Assembly (NCBI RefSeq): GCF_032854445.1
Contig: NC_088301.1
Location: forward strand, 51,261,187 to 51,325,186
From: Liolophura sinensis
Taxonomy: Eukaryota; Mollusca; Polyplacophora; Chitonida; Chitonidae
DNA length: 64,000 nucleotides
Direction: 5' to 3'
The stretch's first letter is position 1. Each line of letters opens with the position of its first letter. The translations under genes were made by a program, and so were the position numbers. A model generated the notes under the pieces. That model saw nothing but the letters and a program-made list of their open reading frames with translations, ran no database searches and was not told the DNA's origin. Of the stretch, positions 24,110 through 33,775 are shown one piece after another.

Positions 24110-25730
24110 ATTATGTGAATATTTAGCGAGCTATGCTAGTTGTCAAGATAGGGTTGTATTGCCAGCAGGGTTTAAGAAAGGTTTTTCTTTCCAATACACT
24201 GGTCCTCATTTCCCAACAGATTGTACAAAGTTATTATCTGTGCAGGAGGCCGAGGAAGTAGCTCTACGCAAAATTTAGAAAGAGGTCAGCCTTGGACGGG
24301 TCGCAGGCCCATTTTCATTTGAGCCCATATCAATACTGCGCATATCACCCCTAGGGTTAGTGCCAAAGAATCACCAGGAAAATTTCGTCTCATTCATCCC
24401 CTTTTCCTACCCAGTGGGGACCTGTCTGAAGGATTTCACAGACTAATCGGTTTGCTCGGTATCATACTCTAAAGTTGGTGACGCTAGTGAGCTGAAAAAG
24501 GTGCCTTAGTAGCCTGACATAAAGTCTGCATTCAGATTCCTCCCTGTACATTCGGGCGATTTTGACCAGTTAGAGTTTAAATTTCGCGGGGAATACTACT
24601 TCGACAAATGTATACCCAGGGGTTGTAAAATTTTGGAAACATTCAGTGTATTCGTTGAATGATGTGTAAAACGACACAGTGGCTTAGACTCGGTATTGCA
24701 TTACCTAGATGATTTTTTTCTTTGGGGCCGACGTGCTAGACCCGATTGTCAATCCCAGTTAGCAGCCTTTAGGCAGATATACCATAACTTTGGTTTTCCT
24801 TTAACAGAGGATTATGACCACTTGGGATTGCCTTACTTACCTAATGTTAGATCTAGACTCCGAAAAAATGTTAGTTCGCGTGCCTGAAGAGAAACTGGCC
24901 GATCTCTCAAGCAAAATTTGCCATACATCAGAGATGGAGAAATTAACTTTAAGGGAGTTGCAGTCATCGTACCAGATAGGGATTTCTGTACGCGGCTAGT
25001 CGATACCACGGTGGGCATAGCTAAACTTCACCACTATATTCGTATCACACATGAAATGAAGGCAGATCTTGGGATGTGGAGGTAATTTCTGAGCACGTGT
25101 AATGGGCTCTTTCTGAATACATATTGGTGTGATACTGACTCCATTGAGTTGTTTACCGATTCAGCTGGAGGATTTGGTAGGGGTGCATATTTCAGTGGGA
25201 GACGGGAATATGGAACCTGGCCCGCAACATCAGCATGAGAACGAAGTGGTGAAGGATATCACGTTTCGGGAGGCCCCGCATGCGGACCGACAACCAACCC
25301 CAATGCCGGAATGGCTGTGGGCGATTTGACGAGTGAAGCGGGCCGGCTCTTAAAGGCATCTTATCTTATTCTCCAAATGGAAGGCGTATACCAATCTTGC
25401 TTTACGAAGGGATGTGGGTAACTCACTGTGCCCTGTGACAGCTATGCAGAGTTATCTGTCCGACCCATTCAAGGGAGACAACTCTTTCTGCACTATGACA
25501 GTACCGAGCTCACCCACTATCAATTTTCAGCTATGATAAGGGCTGTGCTATAGTATTTAGGTATTACGTCTGATAATTACTCCACGTATTCTTTTCGCAT
25601 CGTGGCTTGGACAACTGCTGCCAGTATGGGGTTCAATGCAGCTGATATTAAACGTTTAGGCCGTTGGCGCACAGATGCATGTCAAAGTTAAATAAGAATC
25701 CCCCGCATCAATTGGTTTATATGTGGTTCC
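24110..25730 (+). pseudogene. Decayed DIRS-like retroelement: RT, RNase H, tyrosine recombinase
   Basis: Conceptual translation across several frames shows a reverse transcriptase, then RNase H, then a tyrosine recombinase, the gene order of DIRS-type elements. RT landmarks are PLGLVPK followed after a one-base slip by SPGKFRLIH (near 24355-24395), an IKSAFR block (near 24525) and the catalytic YLDD at 24702-24713. RNase H is marked by ELFTDSAGGFGRGAYF (about 25147). The recombinase end shows YSFRI-AWTTAASMGFNAAD and GRWRTDA (about 25585-25680), where the family's catalytic Tyr position has become a stop. Multiple stops and frame slips mean it cannot encode a working enzyme. No terminal repeats were identified, so the true ends are unknown; material up to about 26.3 kb may belong to it. 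Confidence 0.8.
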
Positions 25731-26605
25731 TACATTAATATCCCTAGTTATCATGTGCTCCAGTCATGTACTCTGGGCGAGCAAAAGAGCGGCATAGACA
25801 CCCGGGGGTAAGGACTTGGCTTGTCAATGCGGCTACCCATAGACATCACATGCATGGGGAGGCGAGGTATGAAGTGGGGTCAGCTGCTTTTAAGGCGAAC
25901 TTGGCCCGGATGAAGAAGGTAATTACAATGGCGCTGATAACAGTATAGTATGCTTGTCTGCGAAAAAACCCAGTGGGCATTTGGGGCCTGCCAGAGTAAT
26001 AACCCTGGGGACAGCTCTGTTGGAATGTAGGTATTGATTGTCAGGGGTGCAAAATCCCAGGGGACAATCTGTGTGTTTAATTTAACTTATAAGTATCAGT
26101 TTGACCTTTTGGGTAATAATTTGAGGTGGGGAATTCAAATGGGGAGCCCGCCGGAGTTTTACCCAGGGGAATCCAGTAGGGGTGGTGCGTTAGGGCATTT
26201 TTTTCGACAGCCAGCAATAGGTTTTGTGTTATCCATGAAAGCCCAATGCCATTACAAACATACTTGGCTTTTGCGAGAATACAGCCGTGGCCATTTCTTC
26301 CATATCTGATGCGTTCAGTGTTTTTGGGTTTACTTAATAATGCGAGTTATGCGGATTAAATCCTGGTTACAAAAGGAATTTGATGGACTATTCTAGACTA
26401 ACTAACTAAGTTTAAACATTAGCTAATGCTGTTCAGTTATTTTCTCTGTAAGTGAACATAATGTTTTGAGGTTTATCAGGTAACCCGCAAAGAGCTGTGG
26501 CCTACTCATTGTTTTTCATCCTTTTTCTCTATCAACAGATCTGATTGGCGAGGTGTAAGGAAGACATTCCTTTGTATGATGTTTAGCACGGTTCAGACAA
26601 ATACA
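25731..26605. other. No supported gene; possible tail of the retroelement
   Basis: Short frames at 25766-25948 and 26034-26309 (+) have no recognisable motif and could be the 3' end of the DIRS-like relic. Nothing else is visible here. Confidence 0.3.
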
Positions 26606-26611
26606 TTTATT
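26606..26611 (-). terminator. Candidate poly(A) signal for NAGA
   Basis: AATAAA on the minus strand about 125 nt after the NAGA stop codon, at the right distance to end a short 3' UTR. Confidence 0.5.
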
Positions 26612-26732
26612 TATACGTGGAAAACCATCAAAGAATGTCAATTGCAGTTTCAAAAAAAAAAAAAGCACGAATATAATGTATTTGACAACAGGTGTATTTA
26701 GAGTTATGGCTTCACCAGGAAACAAAAACTCA

Positions 26733-28656
26733 TCAATGATGAGGTTTCGCTACAGCTAAAAATACCCCCGTGGGGTCTACTTGTATCGTAATGGTGTCCT
26801 TTGGTCTGAACATGCCAACTGCGAAACCATCGAATGCTTCCGTGACGTTGTAACCCTGTTTATGTGACAGTCCCAACGATTTGAGCGTCAATCCCATTGT
26901 GGTTGGCGTCCCTCCTGTGCTTTTACTAAGGACAGCAAATGCCACAGATCCGTGAGGAAGGATAGGCCTCGCCCAGACTTCTATTGCGCCTTCCTGAAAA
27001 CAAAACCACGTCATATACCTTTGTGCCAGTGTCAAAGTGCTTTTAACAGCTATACTAACTTGCCACGGTTGCCTTGACTTTGCGTGTACGTTTGGATTTG
27101 CAGGATTTTATCTTTAACACTGTTTTTGCTTAAAAAAACATCTTTTTTGTCCATGCTGATGTCGTTTTACTCCCTACGTGGTATTCCTGTATAAACTAGG
27201 ATTCTGTTGGTGGAAAAGGCATTCCCGAGGCCTCGTCCCTTTACATTGTTTTCATGTGCAATGATTCTTTATTAGTTATGAGTAATTTTAGACCAATGAT
27301 GTCGAGTAAATTACAATGACCAGTTCTGCATTTTTGATACCTAATTCTTATGGTGCAAGAAAATTGCTACTATGTAAGCATTCACATTAAAAGCTAAACC
27401 GGATTTCAACGATTACACGTGACCGTTTGCCTACAATCACACGGTCGTCGCTGGTCTATGACGACAGCAAACATGGTGCATGTTAATTTACCGTTAAAAA
27501 GCTGGTTATATTCACTTTTCCCCTTGAAAATGACCCTAATATGCTGATTCTTACCGTTACGAGCCGTTTGCCCTGGATCCCCAAAGGATCCTGATTAATC
27601 GCTATAACATTGGTGTTAAGCAACAGATTCTTGGACTGGGGGTCAATTTTTGCGTAAATCTGTCGACATGAACAAAGGGGAGGCCATGATTGCCCACAAC
27701 GCCATCTGAGCTCTCTGCTGTTGGTAGCTTAAGCCAAAGTCACCGAGGATCAACTGAAGTGTGAAATGTCGGGACTCATTTAAAATGAAATCATGTTTAT
27801 TAAAAAATATTAAAACGCAATAAATATGACGAGAGACAATTGTAAATCTGATATTAAACGGAGTGACTAAAAGACTAAAGGATTTTATATTACTCAGTGC
27901 GGTATATGCAGGGCAAAATACAATTGCGATTTCAAAAATATTATTCATTGTCCAGAAACATCATGAAAACCCGGGTTTGATCTCAGATCTGAGTCCGTCT
28001 TGCTCTAACCATTAGACCACCGAAGTGGTCATATGGCGCAAGGCATTCAGTGCTATGGATTACGATAAGTAATAGATCGTAGTTGATTTTAATGGAATGA
28101 TACAGTGAACATTACAAACGAACACATTTTCATGACAGCTTTCTCTTTTCAGCTTCTAAATTGTAATAAAGGCTGGCGGCAGCGGAGGGTCAACATTTTT
28201 CTCTTTGGTTAATGAGATCAGGCTGAATCACGAAGTATCATAGACCTATTACTGGAGGAACAGCAGGTACAGCGTAAATGTACAGCACAGTCAATTTCTG
28301 TTACATTTTACCTGTCTGCTACATCCCATAAATTGTATATGCTTAATGAAGTGCTTACCATATCAGGGTCGTTGAAATTTCCGGGTCCGGCAACAGCAGA
28401 GAAGTTACCAGTGTCATTGCCATAATATTCGATGATGTTTATCACTGAATCCCAAGAGTCCTGGACATCAGCATAATTTCTCCAGATGTTACAATATTTG
28501 GCGATTTTCGGATAATTCGGCTAAAAGGCGAGACAGAATATGACATTTCGAATATAGAAATCTTGAAATCCTTGGGGAAATTTTAAAGACGAATTTTTAC
28601 GATAATAAAAAAGAATTTGGCAACAATTGCATTTCATCATTGTACTTCATGTTTGG

Positions 28657-28729
<73 letters not shown>

Positions 28730-31700
28730 TTATTTGATTGGTGTTTTACGCCGTACTCAAGAATATTTCACTTATACGACGGCGGCCAGCATTATGGTGG
28801 GAGGAAACCTGTGTCACCAACCTGTGGATGGTCGTGGGTTCCCCCCCCCGGGCTCTGCCCAGTCTACTACCAACATACTACTGGCCGCCTTGGTATAAAT
28901 GAAATATTCTTGAGTACAGCGTAAAACATCAATCAAATAAATAAATAAATAAATATATGGGTGGTTGGAACAATAAGAGATACGACATCATATGGGAAAT
29001 CTACTCTGAAAATAACGCATACGTACCAGAGCTAGATTCGAATACTCTCACCTGTTTATCAAGTCCTATCGGGGTAACGTGAACCAACCCACATGGCTAG
29101 ACTCGTGAGGACTATATTTATGGTAATAAATATGCATATACTTACAATTCCAGATCCTACTATATAAGCTGGCCAGCTACAGGAATAGAGTATAGGGCGA
29201 CCAGTTTTGTTGAGGAACTCAGACATCAAAGGATAACCTTTAAATACATCAAAGGATAACCTTTAAATACAAATTATACATCATGGGAATTTCAAAATCC
29301 TTGCTGAGCCTCGAGTTTCTGAAGAAATACAAAAAAGGATTTATATCTGTAAATATTCGGGCGGCTATACCAGGTCGCGGTTGTTTCAAACAGCTGCTTG
29401 TCATTGATTGTCTTTCAACATCGATGGTTTTTGTGATACGTATATGTTTAGAAACATTTTGGGAGTAAAATATGAAATAATTACCACTGTGTTCTTTATT
29501 GGCATACATGCACTTACAAATGGATTGTGAAATAGCTTAAAAAACCCGAGCTAAACAGTATCGTTTTACGGAAAATGTAAAAAAAAAAAATAAACAGTTT
29601 CATTTTGGATGCATATTTTGTATTTCCTAATACCCCTTTTTTAGGCATATTTTCAGCAAATGATGGGAAATATTCGGAAATGGCGTCATCTGTGAACGCA
29701 TTGGGAACACAGGATCAGCTTAGTTACCCAAATTGGACCTAGCTCTCCCCACAACAGACTTCTTTTGACATCTGTTACCGTTGACGTCATCACAGCAGGC
29801 TACTTAATTTCCGCACTGACCGCTGGGATCTTTAGAAAAGTGTGGTTTAAAACCATTTTTGCGCTCCAAGGAGAAAGCTGAGAAGCCTTTTTATGTTAGG
29901 CCTCGTAATATATTAAAAATAAATAAAATTAAAAACAAGCATTTCGTGTATTCTTTAAGAAATAATCATACCTACATCCATGTCGGAGAGATCGGAATAG
30001 CATCCGTCCAATTTTAGCATATCTACCTCCCATTCTGCGAATGTCTGAGCATCAGTTTGTAGAAAGAATTTGCTGCCGGGATAGCCTCCACACGTCAGGA
30101 TACCGAAATCACCATATATTCCCAGTTTAAGGCCTTTAGAATGAACCTACAATGGTGGTAAATGTTTGCAATCTAAGTGGCATTTTAAAACCTCCACCTT
30201 TTATTCACTATATAGGACACACGAGTGGCGTGTTCGAACATGGTCTTCGTCAAGAAAATTTCCTACTCCTACGCTTTCACGGTTCGTAGGATCGGAGGTG
30301 TCGATGACGTTCGTGTAGCCGCATGCGCAGCCGTTATTGACGACCACTTGTCTTCGACCAAAATGGCCTAACATATCAAAGGTCCGTGGTTTGTCCCGAA
30401 CATAAAACTGACCGCCATCGTATAAGTAAAAACTTTTTTAGTGTATGGTGTTAAACAGTCAAACATAAATCTCCCGCATAAGATCGGAAGCAATTTTCAT
30501 AATTTATGCCAGAGCGAAGATGATAATTTCTGGATTACATTGGAGTACAATGTATAGGTCCCTATAATAAAAAAAACATTTCTTGAAACCTCTTACATAT
30601 TTCGCCAAGTTTTTGATGCCGTCTGGAAAACGCTTTGGGTCTGCCTGAAGCCTGAAATTAGCGTCTCTCTGCTTGGATGCCCAACAGTCGTCTATGTTCA
30701 CATAGGTGTACCCAGCGTCTCTGTACCCATCGGCGACCATTCTGTCCGCCATTTCCATGAACAGAGATTGCCTGTAGACAAATAAGGCAGTTACATGTAG
30801 GTTAACGGGCACCGTGGCAAGTCACTATTAAAAGTCTTGATTTGAACCAGTTTAGCAAATGATAATTCGCGTTTAATGAAGATTTAAAATGTATTGTGTA
30901 AATAATGCAGTTATATGTTAACAAAATGGACTTGATACAATACTGTACCACAAACTGTTCCTCTCAAAGCCAAACAACACATACAAATTTGACTTCCTGC
31001 AGCACGTTAAGTGAAAAGCGCATATATGTCACGAGGCATGCATGTAACGTGGATTTCTACAACTGTTTATCAATATTGTGATCGTGTCATGTACTATAGA
31101 TTCAAACCCAAACTGCATACTAGGTCGTGTAAAACAATATTGAAGTGATATTGGCTTCCTCAATCGGTGTTCGGCTTTTGCGTGATCTGATCCATTGGTT
31201 TCAGTTTTTCCCTCGAAATGCTGTCACCATTGGCAATATTTATAAACTAAATCCTATGGTATATATTGGCACAGGGGCTATATCTGAAAGGACCTAAATA
31301 TAGTCAAAATAATAATGTCAACTATGTGGCTACTTTCAGACTAACTCATTGTAAAAGTTGTGCCATATTGGTGGCTCCATGTACGTGTTATTTCACAAAA
31401 GATAGCGAAATAGTACATATAGACTGATACAAAGTGTGATATAGCCCTCTTCCACAAAATTCATATCGATACATGTATGTGGTAGAGCACATGGCCATAC
31501 TGTAAAATTTGAATACTTTTATTGATGTGGAAATTCATGTATCACTGCCTTGTGCTTGGCAGTTCATAAATACCAATAATTAATACATAGACCATAAAGT
31601 GAAAAATTCTTGAATATGGCGTTAAACAATAATGAAATAAATAAATGAAATAATTAGTGCCGCGCCTATGTAGTGTTTATAATATTCGAAAACTACACAT

Positions 31701-31873
31701 GACTGCATACTGTACCCGATACAGTTTTTAGGGTCGTCGGCACAGTCGATGTCACAACGGAATCTCTCCCAAGCAAGCCACCCCATTGGGGGCGTCAGTG
31801 CCAGCCCATTATCCAACCCTTCTAACGCCGAGAAGAGAGCTCCCAGCAGCATACAACAAACGACGACTCGCAT
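26733..31873 (-). CDS. NAGA: Alpha-N-acetylgalactosaminidase (GH27), seven exons
   Basis: Exons: 31716-31873, 30597-30771, 29972-30146, 29146-29237, 28359-28520, 27555-27753, 26733-26993. All introns are GT-AG and phases close, giving 406 residues if one surplus base in exon 6 is discounted; animal NAGA is about 410. The enzyme removes terminal alpha-GalNAc from glycans in lysosomes. The N-terminus is a signal peptide ([19 protein letters not shown]). Family landmarks are [29 protein letters not shown] with the nucleophile Asp (about residue 154), and [10 protein letters not shown] with the acid/base Asp. SCSWPAY carries the Ser and Ala that mark GalNAc rather than galactose specificity in GH27. 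A C-terminal beta domain follows (exon 7). Two oddities are reported separately: the frame slip at 27647-27651, and a 23-bp duplication over the exon 4 acceptor. A Cys-rich exon 1 end ([12 protein letters not shown]) is typical. Confidence 0.95.
27555..27753 (-). pseudogene. NAGA: NAGA exon 6 with a one-base frame slip
   Basis: The exon is 199 nt, one more than a multiple of three, although both neighbours are phase 0. Reading stays in frame through MSTDLRK and then meets a TGA; dropping one A from a run of five (plus-strand T5, 27647-27651) restores IDPQSKNLL and [13 protein letters not shown], exactly as in GH27 relatives. Everything else about the gene looks intact, so an assembly or read error in the homopolymer is more likely than a dead gene, but a real null allele is possible. 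Confidence 0.85.
27960..28030 (-). repeat. tRNA-like sequence (tRNA-derived SINE head or tRNA pseudogene)
   Basis: On the minus strand, GGTGGTCTAATGGTTAGAGC resembles the D-arm/A-box region of tRNA-Glu or tRNA-Asp, and about 30 nt later GATCAAACCCGGG resembles a degraded B box. Stems do not pair well enough for a working tRNA. It lies in NAGA intron 5. Confidence 0.45.
28659..28725. repeat. (AT)n followed by a poly(T) run
   Basis: An AT dinucleotide run broken by one TTT, then about 18 T. The T run is the reversed A-rich tail of the adjoining minus-orientation SINE arm. Confidence 0.9.
28726..28957. repeat. Head-to-head inverted pair of SINE copies
   Basis: The left half (about 28733-28806) is a minus-orientation SINE 3' part: GATTGGTGTTTTACGCCGTA, AAGAATATTTCACTTATACG, GGCGGCCAGCATTATGGTGG. 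The right half (about 28810-28957) is a plus-orientation copy with GGATGGTCGTGGGTT, GGGCTCTGCCCAG, GAAATATTCTTGAGTAC and the (AAAT)n tail. The tails point outward and the arms can pair as a long hairpin. It lies in NAGA intron 4. Confidence 0.85.
30405..30469 (+). repeat. SINE 3'-end fragment
   Basis: ACCGCCATCGTATAAGTAAA followed by GTGTATGGTGTTAAACAGTC resembles the last 60 bp of the main SINE family. Diverged copy, in NAGA intron 2. Confidence 0.5.
31592..31652 (+). repeat. SINE 3'-end fragment
   Basis: AGTGAAAAATTCTTGAATAT, GGCGTTAAACAATAATGAAA, then (TAAA)n. It is the tail end of the same family, inside NAGA intron 1 close to exon 1. Confidence 0.55.
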
Positions 31874-31987
31874 AGTTCACCTATAGGTATAAACAGACGG
31901 AGACAAAAGCTAATACAATATGCTGATAATATACCGATTTACCCGAGAACCATTAGATATAATTTCATTTTCACCATATCATGTGTT

Positions 31988-32046
31988 AGATTTATTTAAT
32001 TTATTTGACTGGTGTTGAAGAGTATTTTTGTTGTACGACGAGGAAA
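31988..32046 (-). repeat. SINE 3'-end fragment, reversed
   Basis: TTTAATTTATTTGACTGGTG, then TTGTACGACGAGGAAACC, matches the reversed 3' end of the main SINE family with internal deletions. Confidence 0.45.
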
Positions 32047-32505
32047 CCATTTACCATGCAGATGCCTGACAAAGCTCCTGACTTAAACCGCAGCTGAAGC
32101 ATGCGGTGAAAGTTGCATTGTTCTATTATTATGAAAGCATCATGTGAAAAGCCATAGGCCCTACATTCAGCCGTCACAATTCTTTATATTTGTTTTAAGC
32201 ACTACTTGGATTGTGCTGTAAATTTACATGTGCTAAGCCTTTAACCTTATTTGTTTAGTTTTATTTTATTCTACGATGCCTTGTAGGGGCCTATATGTAA
32301 TAGCTGTTAAGGATAAAACGTATGGCGAATGGTTATGACGCATTGTGATAGTTACCTTGCCTTGTTATTTGGTAAAAATAATATCTCCAGATTGTAAGTC
32401 ACAACTGGAAAGAATGAGTAAAACTATACATACTTCTGAACGTAAATAAAACGAAACTCGTTTAATTGTCAACTAAACAAAGGAATTGTGCAGCAAATAC
32501 CTTAC

Positions 32506-32548
32506 CTCAGACAGATGCTGTGTCCGCTTACAAACAGCAGTTTATATA
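32506..32548 (-). promoter_or_regulatory. Candidate NAGA upstream leader: TATA-like motif and donor site
   Basis: On the minus strand TATATAAA (32541-32548) is followed 35 nt later by a strong donor, GAG|GTAAGG, at 32506/32505; a plausible acceptor (CTATAG) lies just before the NAGA start codon at about 31880. Together they suggest a noncoding first exon, but the TATA-to-donor distance would leave only about 12 nt of exon, so either the start site is further upstream or this TATA is not used. Confidence 0.3.
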
Positions 32549-33128
32549 TCGCGTACTAGACGATCCGCAAAGTTTGCAGATATGGGCATCTAAATAACTA
32601 AGCAATCGTCACAAGACCTGTGTGACCTGGATATAGTCTTTAAAGGGGCGTACAGATATACCAGTAGTTATACATATAAGTGACCCACGTATGAAGAGCA
32701 GACTGAGTTCAACATGCATCTGAACCCTATGTTGTTATCTGTGAACATAATCAATCGTTCACATTCACGTATGATACATATAGACAAGAAGCTATACATT
32801 TGTGTTATAGCTCCTGGTAGAAGTATGCAAACTTGCCAGTGGAGGATACCTATACAGGCATGAATGGGTTGAAAGATGTCTACATTTGGTTTGCTCTCAC
32901 ACATCGGGTGTGGCTTTTGAAATTATTGTCACAGAAAGATTTTTCTAGAAATGTGTTCTGTTTATTAAAAAACCCGATTAAAGTGTATATAAGCCCTTGG
33001 AGTTCATCAGACATTATCAACAATAGAAGGTAAACTTTCGTGTGTAGTAGGGAGAGAACTTGGGGTAGGTATTATTAATTAAATAATTTCCACAGTGTAT
33101 ATTTTTTTTCCGAAAAGCTGATAGAATA

Positions 33129-33773
33129 TCAGTAGTTGAGAATGTATGTTTGGTGTCCCATTGAGGATTCATTTTTGTGGGTTTGAGGAGTCGTTTTTTT
33201 GTGGTGATGCCCCGGCTGGGCAGGTTGGTGGTGACGTCACACCTGCCAGCCCGAAGGGTTGGCAGATGTTACAGGTGTGACGTCACCCCTTCGCTGGGGA
33301 AGTTTGGTGGGTTTTTTCCACGCCGCGGGGCATATGTGATGTGATGTGTGGAGTACAGTATAACAGTATAGGGGGAAAAAAAGAGAAAAAAAGAAGCAAA
33401 TCGTCGGCTTGTAAAGTGGCGTGGGACAGCTCGAAAAGAGCTCCCGCGCGCCAAAACGGACCAATGGGCGAGCCGGATTTGCCCCAAAACGGCCCAATGG
33501 AGGGCCCGCAAAACGGACCAATCGGCGTGCGAGAAGGGGTTACGTAAGAAAAAACGAACCAATCAGCGTGCGGTTGAGTTCCGCGTGGATAGGATAAAAG
33601 CCGGTGAAGACGTCACACCTGCAACATCTGCCAGCCCTTCGGGCTGGCAGGTGTGACGTCACCACCAACCTGCCCAGCCTGCCCCAGCCAGGACATCACC
33701 ACAAAAAACGACTCCTCAAAACCACAAAAATGAATCCTCAATGGGACACCAAACGTACATTCTCAACTACTAA
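33129..33773. mobile_element. 645-bp terminal-inverted-repeat element with a promoter-like core
   Basis: Left and right ends are inverted copies of about 150 bp. From each end: T(C/T)AGTAGTTGAGAATGTA, TTTGGTGTCCCATTGAGGAT, GAGGAGTCGTTTTTT, GGGCAGGTTGGTGGTGACGT, and an inner palindromic block around CTGCCAGCCC-GGCAG. Both ends are bordered by TA (33127-33128 and 33774-33775), fitting a TA target duplication as used by Tc1/mariner-type elements. No transposase is encoded. The arms and core are visibly richer in GC than the flanks. Confidence 0.85.
33461..33600 (+). promoter_or_regulatory. CCAAT-box array plus TATA-like box inside the TIR element
   Basis: Four plus-strand CCAAT boxes lie at 33461-33465, 33494-33498, 33518-33522 and 33559-33563, most in the shared context AAAACG-(A/C)CCAAT-GCG, followed by GGATAAAAG at 33592-33600. 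The last CCAAT is about 30 bp upstream of the TATA-like box. Palindromic TGACGTCA (CRE) sites flank the core at 33232-33239, 33278-33285 and 33654-33661, with a one-base variant at 33608-33615. The arrangement is that of an RNA polymerase II promoter; activity is untested. Confidence 0.5.
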
Positions 33774-33775
33774 TA

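Noticed and set aside
27960-28030. Functional tRNA gene on the minus strand
   Set aside because: A-box and weak B-box similarity only; stems do not pair, so it is treated as a tRNA-derived repeat.
28617-28924. Frames with long Tyr-Ile and Phe runs
   Set aside because: They come from the (AT)n and poly(T) tracts joined to SINE sequence.
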